NCBI GenBank assembly: GCA_964481835.1
Contig: CAYZTT010000001.1
Coordinates: 1-64,000, forward strand
Source: JABIBT01 sp964481835
GTDB taxonomy: Archaea > Nanobdellota > Nanobdellia > SCGC-AAA011-G17 > PNOQ01
Reading direction: 5' to 3'
Length of the DNA: 64,000 nucleotides
Below the pieces are notes generated by a model. The model was given only the letters and a program-made list of their open reading frames with translations, was not told where the DNA came from and searched no databases. Below, one piece after another: positions 58,000-64,000 of this stretch. The position numbers and the translations under genes were made by a program. The first letter of the stretch is position 1. Each line of letters begins with the position of its first letter.

Positions 58000-59850
58000 T
58001 TATTTGAACTTCCTTAAGAAAGTTTTGTTTTTTCTTAGATCTAGTGCATGCTCTAAAACCTGTTTTATATTGTTTACAGGGATTATTTTTATTTTAGCTA
58101 ATTTGTCTTTTGGCAAAACTATATCTTTTTCATTAGATTTAGGAACAATTACTTGTTTAAGCCCGGCTTCTACTGCTGCCTCTACCTTTGCATTGACTCC
58201 TCCAACTGCCAATACATCCCCTCTAACTGAAAGTGAGCCTGTCATTGCAGTATCCTGTCTTATAGGTATCTTCTTTAGTGCAGAAAAGATGGCTGTTGCA
58301 ACAGCTATTGATGCTGAATCTCCTTCTACCCCCTCATGGGTTTGTAGAAATTGTACATAAATATCATATTTCTCTTTGATATCTTCACCAAAATATTTCA
58401 TAATAATTGCAGATACATTTTTTATCGCTTCTTTGGCTATATTTCCTAAAGACCCGGTTGCAATGAATTCTGCTTTTTTCCCTCCAGGAGTGATCTCTGA
58501 TTCTATTGGGAGTATCATTCCTGAAAAATTAGGTGAAGACCCTAAAACCGCCAGTCCGTTTACTCTGCCAATTACGGAATCTTCAGTTTTTATGATATCA
58601 TATTCTTTTTTTGTTTCTATATATTTATCTGCAATCTGTTTTTCTAATGACCTGGCCATCCTTTTTGCTTTCTTTATGTGGATTGGTTCTACTAACTTAG
58701 CTCCCTCTTCTTGGGCTACATCCCCCGATGCCCTAATTAGTCCTCCAAGATCCCTAAGGTGAAGTGTTAATTTGTTTGACTTCCCAGATTTTATTTTTGA
58801 CTCCTGTACAATATCTTTTATTGCTGCAGTTGAAAAATGAGGTATTTTTTTATCTTTTTTTACTTCTTGTGCTATGAACCTTGCGATCTTCTTTCTGTTT
58901 TTCTCGTTATCATCCATTTCATTATCCATATATATTTCATAACCATACCCGCGTATTCTAGACCTTAATGCGGGGTGCATAGTTTTTACAGTCTCTAGGT
59001 TTCCAGCAGCTATTAAAACAAAATCACATGGAACTGGTTCTGTCCTTACCATTGCACCAGCAGATCTTTCTGATTGTCCAGTTATAGAATATTTTTTCTC
59101 TTGGAGTGCTGTTAAAAGCTCTTGTTGGGTCTCAGATCTAAGTGTAGCTATTTCATCAATAAATAAAACCCCCCTGTTAGCCCTATGAATCATCCCAGGA
59201 ACTACTCTCTCGTGTGCAGGGGTTCCAAGCCCGCCAGATTGAAATGGGTCGTGGAGAACATCACCAAGTAGTGCGCCTGCATGTGAACCTGTAGCTTCTA
59301 TGAATGGTGCCTGTTGTGTAGTTTTATGATTAATTATTAATTTGGGTATTCCTTTTTCCCCAGTTTTCATTTTTTTATTAAGATTGAAAAATATTACAAA
59401 CATGGCTAAAATTACCATAGACCCTATAAGGGATGCTGCCCCCATAATATCTCCATATTCACTTCTGATCCACCAAGGGGTAAACATTGTTAATAAAAAA
59501 ACTATTATTAATAGTATATTTTTACCCTTCATAGAATTCCGATCTTCAAGCTTGAGTGTAGTAATTAGTTCTTTCCCCTTCCCAGGTAAAAAGGTTTGAA
59601 TCTTGGGTACATTTTCATCTTCAGAATTAACTAATGATACCACATCTTGTAAATTTTCTTTAGGTAATAATTCTGCTAATGCCTGGCCTAACATTGATTT
59701 TCCAGTTCCTGGATCCCCAATGAGGAGAACGTGCCTTCTTTGTTTTGCTGCTTTTTTTATAATCTCTAAGGCGTGCTCTTGTCCAATAACTTGATCATGT
59801 GTTTTTTCAGGAACTGCAATATCCTTTGTAGTTTTAATAATTTTAGGCAT
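58000..59850 (-). CDS. lonB: Archaeal LonB membrane protease
   Basis: 616 residues. AAA+ Walker A GDPGTGKS at ~45-52 and a Walker B in GVLFIDEIATLRSE are split by a membrane insert of two helices (~112-155) that anchors the enzyme. The C-terminal Lon protease domain has the Ser/Lys dyad: Ser in VEGDSASIAVATA and Lys in VGGVNAKVEAAVEAG. It degrades regulatory and damaged proteins at the membrane. Probably in one transcript with argS. Confidence 0.97.
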   Translation of the reverse strand: MPKIIKTTKDIAVPEKTHDQVIGQEHALEIIKKAAKQRRHVLLIGDPGTGKSMLGQALAELLPKENLQDVVSLVNSEDENVPKIQTFLPGKGKELITTLKLEDRNSMKGKNILLIIVFLLTMFTPWWIRSEYGDIMGAASLIGSMVILAMFVIFFNLNKKMKTGEKGIPKLIINHKTTQQAPFIEATGSHAGALLGDVLHDPFQSGGLGTPAHERVVPGMIHRANRGVLFIDEIATLRSETQQELLTALQEKKYSITGQSERSAGAMVRTEPVPCDFVLIAAGNLETVKTMHPALRSRIRGYGYEIYMDNEMDDNEKNRKKIARFIAQEVKKDKKIPHFSTAAIKDIVQESKIKSGKSNKLTLHLRDLGGLIRASGDVAQEEGAKLVEPIHIKKAKRMARSLEKQIADKYIETKKEYDIIKTEDSVIGRVNGLAVLGSSPNFSGMILPIESEITPGGKKAEFIATGSLGNIAKEAIKNVSAIIMKYFGEDIKEKYDIYVQFLQTHEGVEGDSASIAVATAIFSALKKIPIRQDTAMTGSLSVRGDVLAVGGVNAKVEAAVEAGLKQVIVPKSNEKDIVLPKDKLAKIKIIPVNNIKQVLEHALDLRKNKTFLRKFK

Positions 59851-59877
59851 TTTGTGAATATAGAAAGTTGAAAAGAA

Positions 59878-60141
59878 TTAGATTATGTCTTCTTCGGCAA
59901 CAACTATAAAATCACCGATTGCGATTACTGCGCTAAAAGGAATTAATAATCGTCCTTCGTCTGTTCTTTCCAAATCTAAATTAGAAGCAAGTGATGTTGG
60001 ACTTTTCAGTTCAAGCTGCAATAGTTCTCCTGTTTTTGTTTCAAAATGAATATTTCCTAAATCTCCAAATTTCTTTCCAGTCTTACTAACTATTGTTTTT
60101 CCAAGAAGATGTTTTGAATATCTTTTATCATTATTTGACAT
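59878..60141 (-). CDS. PRC-barrel domain protein
   Basis: 87 residues forming one PRC-barrel: SKHLLGKTIVSKTGKKFGDLG, then GELLQLELKSP, LIPFSAVIAIGDFIVV. Such stand-alone archaeal PRC proteins bind partners, including cell-division and RNA-processing factors. A GGAGG site lies ~8 bases before ATG 60141. It precedes lonB on the same strand. Confidence 0.85.
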   Translation of the reverse strand: MSNNDKRYSKHLLGKTIVSKTGKKFGDLGNIHFETKTGELLQLELKSPTSLASNLDLERTDEGRLLIPFSAVIAIGDFIVVAEEDII

Positions 60142-60191
60142 TTTAGGGGCCTCCTTAAATAAGGGAGTATTATCTGCTTTATAAAATTTTC

Positions 60192-60503
60192 TTAATCTAC
60201 TTCTAGGGCATTAGCCAATGTTTCTCTTAATTCTTCAAATGAAGACTTTATACTGTTCTTTATTTCTACTATAAGTGGTTCATCATTAACTGATTGGGCA
60301 ATAGATGCTCCCGTTTGGATATATTCATTATCTGATTGTATTGCTTGATCAACAGACAGACTGCCCATTATTGTAAAAAATAAAATCATTACTATAATAG
60401 CAATTACAATTAATTTTAATGCAGTTCTTGTGAATAAATGTTTAGATATTTCTAAGACTATTACCCCTACTACTATTATAATAATAATTGATATTATATC
60501 CAT
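60192..60503 (-). CDS. Two-helix membrane protein (103 aa)
   Basis: 103 residues. Two hydrophobic helices (~2-18 and ~28-48) are followed by a soluble acidic tail (SIAQSVNDEPLIVEIKNSIKSSFEELRETL), probably coiled-coil-like. Family not recognised. It borders the presumed replication origin and points away from it. Confidence 0.55.
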   Translation of the reverse strand: MDIISIIIIIVVGVIVLEISKHLFTRTALKLIVIAIIVMILFFTIMGSLSVDQAIQSDNEYIQTGASIAQSVNDEPLIVEIKNSIKSSFEELRETLANALEVD

Positions 60504-60560
60504 ATCAATATAATAAGAGTTTTTATTTATAAGGTTTTTTATGGCTGAATAAATCGGGGA

Positions 60561-60589
60561 CTCCCACCCCTATTTCTATTGGAATTATT
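60561..60589 (-). promoter_or_regulatory. ORB-like site A (left, minus orientation)
   Basis: Minus strand reads AATAATTCCAATAGAAATAGGGGTGGGAG: the TTCCA-x-T-x-GAAA core followed by a GGGG run, as in euryarchaeal origin recognition boxes. It is the mirror of site D across the AT-rich region (shared TTC...GAA..A-GGGGTG). Confidence 0.62.
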
Positions 60590-60607
60590 GTATTTATGGA
60601 TGTGATG

Positions 60608-60628
60608 GGTATTTCATATGGAATTATT
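60608..60628 (-). promoter_or_regulatory. ORB-like site B (left, half or mini type)
   Basis: The 17-mer TTTCATATGGAATTATT at 60612-60628 matches TTTCTATTGGAATTATT at 60573-60589 with two mismatches, 39 bp apart in the same orientation. It lacks the adjacent G-run, so it resembles a mini-ORB. Confidence 0.5.
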
Positions 60629-60740
60629 TTTTAAGGTATTTTTTGTATGGGGTTTTACGTGTGTTTAAGTGTATTTTTATTGATTTTTAGTAAAAATTTT
60701 TATGTTTCAAATTTATGGTTTAGAAGTCTTGAAAGTGAAG

Positions 60741-60826
60741 AATTTGATTATATATTATATATTATATTTATAAGTTTTATTATTATATATATATTATATT
60801 ATTATATATATATTTTATAGTGTTAC
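60741..60826. other. AT-only duplex-unwinding element
   Basis: Runs of TATATATTATATATTATATTTATAAG followed by TATTATATATATATTATATTATTATATATATATTTTATAG are almost free of G/C. Placed between inverted ORB-like sites, this is the expected DNA unwinding element. Confidence 0.65.
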
Positions 60827-60835
60827 TATTGAAAA

Positions 60836-60858
60836 GTTTCTATAGGAAGAAGGGGTGT
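60836..60858 (+). promoter_or_regulatory. ORB-like site D (right, plus orientation)
   Basis: Plus strand GTTTCTATAGGAAGAAGGGGTG: TTC-core, GAA and a GGGGTG tail that matches the inverted left site A. Together they flank the AT-rich element. Confidence 0.55.
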
Positions 60859-60884
60859 ACCCATCTGCAAACATGAATCAAGAA

Positions 60885-60908
60885 AGTTCCATTGGAAATA
60901 TAGGTCCG
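60885..60908 (+). promoter_or_regulatory. ORB-like site C (right, plus orientation)
   Basis: AGTTCCATTGGAAATATAGGTCC contains TTCCATTGGAAA, one base from the ORB core TTCCAGTGGAAA as I recall it, followed by a short G-run. It lies ~60 bp before cdc6. Confidence 0.6.
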
Positions 60909-60966
60909 TGTCTCTATTTTTTAGTATAGCAATATTTATAATCATAATTTATCAGTCGTTTTTAAG

Positions 60967-62184
60967 ATGACTAAATCAGATATTAATGAATTTTTTGAAG
61001 ATTATTTGAGTAAGGACGGGTTATTTAGGGATAAGAAAGTATTGCAATCTAGTTACACTCCAGATAACATACCTCACAGGGATGCAGAGATAAAAGAAAT
61101 TGCGAGTATGATGGCGCCTGCACTTAGGGGAGAAAAACCTTCTAATTTATTTTTATATGGGAAAACTGGGACTGGGAAGACTCTTTCTGTATTGCATGTT
61201 GTTGAAAAGTTAAGGAAAATTGCTAAGCAAAAGAATATTAATATGATTATACACACTTTAAATTGTAAATTAAAAAAAGTTGCAGATACTGAATATAGGT
61301 TGATTTCTAACTTGGCTAGACATTTTGGAGAAGATGTACCTGTTACGGGGTTGGCAACTGATGAAATCTATAAAAGATTTATAGATAGTATAGATAGTAT
61401 AGATAATAAAAACCAAAATATAATTTTAGTATTGGATGAAATAGATCAATTAGTTAAAAAAGCAGGAGATGAGATATTATATAATTTAACAAGGTTAAAT
61501 TCTGAGCTGAAAAATACACAAATTACATTTGTAGGAATTTCTAATGATTTAAGATTTGCAAATGATTTGGATCCAAGGGTAAAATCTTCATTAACTGAAG
61601 AAGATATTAATTTCCCATCTTACAATGCACTCCAGTTACAAGACATTTTGAATGAACGAGCAAAAAATGCATTCAAAGAAGGAAGAATAGAACAAGGCGC
61701 AATAGAAAAGTGTGCTGCATTAGCGGCTAGGGAGCATGGAGATGCTAGGAGGGCATTAGATTTACTTAGGGTTGCTGGAGAACTCTCTGAGAGGAAAGGA
61801 TCGGACAAATTATTGATAAATCATATTGATGAAGCAGAAGATAAAATCGAGAGAGACTTAGTTTCAGATGTAGTGAGTACCTTACCAAAACAATCGCAAT
61901 TAGTTCTTTTAGCGGCTTTTAGATTATATGGGAAGGATAATTCTAAAATATTTACTGGAGATGTATATGATTTGTATAAAACTTTATCTTCAAATGTAGG
62001 CTTAAAACCATTAACACAGAGAAGGATGTCTGATTTGATTGCAGAATTGGATATGTTGGGAATAATAAATGCCAAAGTAATTAGCAAAGGCAGGTATGGT
62101 AGGACAAGAGAAATTAGTATGTCCATCCCAGATACAGAGGTTCCAGAATTGATGGGTGCATTAACAAAATGGCTGAATCTGTAA
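60967..62184 (+). CDS. cdc6: Orc1/Cdc6 origin-binding and helicase-loading protein
   Basis: 405 residues. AAA+ Walker A GKTGTGKT at ~65-72, Walker B LVLDEIDQLV, sensor 1 FVGISND and sensor 2 GDARRALDLLR are present. A C-terminal winged helix (~315-400) binds ORBs. It recognises the origin just upstream and loads MCM. It overlaps the DP1 gene by 16 bases, so origin recognition and the polymerase are expressed together. TATA box ~25-30 bp upstream. Confidence 0.97.
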   Translation: MTKSDINEFFEDYLSKDGLFRDKKVLQSSYTPDNIPHRDAEIKEIASMMAPALRGEKPSNLFLYGKTGTGKTLSVLHVVEKLRKIAKQKNINMIIHTLNCKLKKVADTEYRLISNLARHFGEDVPVTGLATDEIYKRFIDSIDSIDNKNQNIILVLDEIDQLVKKAGDEILYNLTRLNSELKNTQITFVGISNDLRFANDLDPRVKSSLTEEDINFPSYNALQLQDILNERAKNAFKEGRIEQGAIEKCAALAAREHGDARRALDLLRVAGELSERKGSDKLLINHIDEAEDKIERDLVSDVVSTLPKQSQLVLLAAFRLYGKDNSKIFTGDVYDLYKTLSSNVGLKPLTQRRMSDLIAELDMLGIINAKVISKGRYGRTREISMSIPDTEVPELMGALTKWLNL

Positions 62185-63662
62185 AAGGTATCATTAAGAT
62201 ATTTTTAGATAGGGGATATTTGATCGATCCTGGGTTAATAGATGGGATTGATCTAGATAGCGAATTTATTGATAAAAATTTAGAATCAAATGACAGTGGC
62301 GAATTATTAATGTTTAATAAAACAATGATGGCTAAACTTCTTGCAAAAAATACCAGTGTCGAATTAGAAAAACCATTAATGGAAAAAGATAATGGTCTAA
62401 GGCCGTTTAAGATAGTAAAATCTTTTGATAAGAAACCTAGGAAGGTCCAAGTTCAAGATTTTGTAACACATTATGTAAATCGTTACAACACCTTAAGAAC
62501 AATACTTCAAAATAGGAATGCATTAATTGCTCCCCTATCTATAAGCAGGATTTTAACAAAGAGGGAGAGGGATAATGTATCTACTATAGGATTAGTTTAT
62601 GGAAAGAGGTATACAAAAAATAATAATTTAATTTTAAGATTAGAGGATAATACCGGAACAATAAATGTGTTAATTAATAGTAATAAACAAGAACTTTTTG
62701 AGAAATGCAAAGACATAGTGTTGGATGAGGCAATTGGAGTAAAAGGATCCAATGGAGAAAAAATAATTTTTGCTGATGAAGTTTTCTTCCCTGATGTGGT
62801 TTTAGGGGGAAAAGAGATGAAAAAATCTGAGAAGGAAGAATATGCCGCCTTCATATCTGATTTGCATGTTGGTTCTAAGATGTTCTTAGAGGATCAATTT
62901 TTAGATTTTATAAAATGGATAAATGGCGAGACTGGTTCTTCTGAACAAAAGGAGATATCTAAATCTGTAAAATATCTTTTTGTTATTGGGGATATTGTGG
63001 ATGGAATTGGCATATATCCCAATCAAGAAGGGGAGTTAAATGTTTTCGATTTGGAGGAACAATACAAATTATGTGCAGAGTTATTGGGAAAGATTCGTAA
63101 GGACGTTCAAATTTTTATTTGCCCTGGAAATCATGATGCAATTCGGTTGGCAGAACCTCAACCTATATTTGATAAGAATATGGCTGAAAGTTTATATAAC
63201 TTGCAGAATGCAACATTGGTATCTAATCCGGCTACAATAAATATAGGGTCCTATGAAGGATTTTCTGGGTTTGATGTATTGTTGTATCATGGATATTCAT
63301 TTGACTATTATATTGACCAAATAGAAAGTATTAGGTTTGGAGGGGGGTATGATAGGGGAGATCTAGTGATGAAATTTTTACTCCAGAAGAGGCATTTGGC
63401 TCCTTCCCATGGATCTACACCCATAATTATTGATACCGATGAAGATAATTTGATTATAGATAAAGTGCCTGATTTTTTTGCTTCAGGGCATATCCATAAA
63501 ACTAGTATAAGCAATTATGGAAAAACGACTATGATATCTGGGAGTTGTTGGCAGAGTAGAACAACATTTCAGGATAAAGTAGGACACCATCCTGAACCGG
63601 GAAGGGTCCCAATTATTAATCTTAAGACTAGGGATGTAAAACTGATGAAATTTTGTGACTAA
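62169..63662 (+). CDS. polD1: DNA polymerase D small subunit (DP1)
   Basis: 497 residues. An N-terminal region and OB fold (~165-230) precede the calcineurin-like phosphoesterase domain with metal-ligand motifs ISDLHVGSK, FVIGDIVDG, CPGNHDA, LYHGYSFD and ASGHIHK, consistent with the active 3'-5' exonuclease of PolD. Its start lies inside the cdc6 end (16-base overlap), and its stop is followed after one base by DP2. Confidence 0.96.
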   Translation: MAESVKGIIKIFLDRGYLIDPGLIDGIDLDSEFIDKNLESNDSGELLMFNKTMMAKLLAKNTSVELEKPLMEKDNGLRPFKIVKSFDKKPRKVQVQDFVTHYVNRYNTLRTILQNRNALIAPLSISRILTKRERDNVSTIGLVYGKRYTKNNNLILRLEDNTGTINVLINSNKQELFEKCKDIVLDEAIGVKGSNGEKIIFADEVFFPDVVLGGKEMKKSEKEEYAAFISDLHVGSKMFLEDQFLDFIKWINGETGSSEQKEISKSVKYLFVIGDIVDGIGIYPNQEGELNVFDLEEQYKLCAELLGKIRKDVQIFICPGNHDAIRLAEPQPIFDKNMAESLYNLQNATLVSNPATINIGSYEGFSGFDVLLYHGYSFDYYIDQIESIRFGGGYDRGDLVMKFLLQKRHLAPSHGSTPIIIDTDEDNLIIDKVPDFFASGHIHKTSISNYGKTTMISGSCWQSRTTFQDKVGHHPEPGRVPIINLKTRDVKLMKFCD

Positions 63663-63663
63663 A

Positions 63664-64000
63664 ATGGAAGATAAATCAATGGAGAGATACTTTAAGAGTT
63701 TTGACAAATATATTGAGAAATCTTATTCCTTGGCCGACCAAGCTAGAGCCAGGGGATTGGACCCTGTCAATCAGGTTGAAATTCCACTTGCAAAGAATAT
63801 GGCAGAGAGGGTCGAAGGACTAATTAGTGTTGCTGCCCCTCAGTTAGGCGGCTCAGGTGTTAGTGAGAGGATACTTGAATTGGAGAAGGAACATGGGACC
63901 CAACATCCGATTATAGCCTTTTTCTTGGCAGAAGAGGTGGCAAAACAAAAATTCTGCAAGTTTGATAATGAAAAAGATGCCATAGAAATTGGCTTGAGAG
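63664..64000 (+). CDS. polD2: DNA polymerase D large subunit (DP2), N-terminal fragment
   Basis: Open frame from ATG 63664 to the window end (112 codons visible). ARARGLDPVNQVEIPLAKNMAERVEGLI is the characteristic DP2 N-terminus, followed by ERILELEKEHGTQHP and FFLAEEVAKQKFC. It begins one base after the DP1 stop. DP2 carries the polymerase active site of PolD (double-psi barrel), which lies beyond this window. Confidence 0.9.
   Translation, partial: MEDKSMERYFKSFDKYIEKSYSLADQARARGLDPVNQVEIPLAKNMAERVEGLISVAAPQLGGSGVSERILELEKEHGTQHPIIAFFLAEEVAKQKFCKFDNEKDAIEIGLR

Larger units (their letters stand above)
60504..60966. other. Candidate replication origin (oriC)
   Basis: 463 bases without a gene, directly upstream of cdc6. 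It contains ORB-like sites on the left in minus orientation and on the right in plus orientation, with an ~85-base run of almost pure A/T (60741-60826) between them. Archaeal origins typically have inverted ORBs around an AT-rich unwinding element next to orc1/cdc6. The cdc6-DP1-DP2 order that follows matches the Thermococcales-type origin neighbourhood. A TATA box for cdc6 (ATATTTATAAT, ~60931-60941) lies at the right end. Confidence 0.75.

Noticed and set aside
60741..60826. AT-only run as a simple-repeat artefact
   Set aside because: It sits between inverted ORB-like sites next to cdc6, so an unwinding element is the better explanation.

Overview
This is an AT-rich, gene-dense archaeal chromosome segment. 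The information-processing genes are archaeal: TBP, MCM, an RPA-like protein, RFC small and large subunits, FEN1, family B polymerase, PolD, Orc1/Cdc6, aIF1A, aIF2-beta, RadB, LonB, Cdc48 and PAC2. They sit among many tiny, unrecognised and membrane proteins, with almost no metabolic genes. The tight packing, leaderless TATA promoters and minimal metabolism suggest a DPANN archaeon of the Woesearchaeota/Pacearchaeota type. That placement is inference; no rRNA gene is present to test it.

Layout. 1-1399: a secreted subtilase cut by the left edge. 1423-6668 (minus): a translation/replication block running TBP, MCM, RPA-like, aIF2-beta, DUF424, a short NMD3-like protein, aIF1A and a KH protein. 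7126-10182: IleRS. 10389-12519: a 32-residue peptide gene followed by two radical SAM/SPASM enzymes, a candidate peptide-modification locus. 12554-13782: unrecognised genes, one crossed by an in-frame TAG. 13779-18608 (minus): a copper-type operon (membrane winged-helix protein, HMA-like membrane protein, DUF2318 protein, CopA ATPase) with a perfect 16-bp palindrome at its promoter. 19296-36476: RFC subunits, HtpX, a bacterial-type cyclopropane synthase, a HerA-like ATPase, Trm5, a CNNM protein, FEN1, PolB, Map, Dus and Cdc48. 36601-39799: small membrane and large secreted proteins. 39832-47575: RadB, topoisomerase I, SerRS, tRNA-Lys, PAC2 and a lysine-rich basic protein. 47653-55864: an accessory stretch with a XerA-type recombinase, unrecognised genes, two related coiled-coil/HTH proteins, a membrane JAMM protein, an EamA transporter and endonuclease III. 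55861-60503: ArgRS, LonB and small proteins. 60504-60966: a non-coding, extremely AT-rich stretch with inverted ORB-like motifs directly before cdc6, DP1 and DP2, read here as a replication origin.

The most unusual signals are these. (1) TGTCG motifs at exact 11-bp spacing lie both in the promoter and inside the coding linker of one HTH gene, with a TGTCC version inside its convergent relative. (2) The peptide gene is coupled to paired SPASM enzymes. (3) The origin is built of inverted ORBs around an AT-rich core. (4) Palindromic or repeated operators lie at the copper and cdc48 promoters.

Expression signals fall into two classes. Many genes are leaderless, with a TATA box about 25 bp before the start codon. 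Others use a strong GGAGGTGA-type Shine-Dalgarno, three of them with TTG starts. Inside operons, stop and start codons are often separated by exactly one base.
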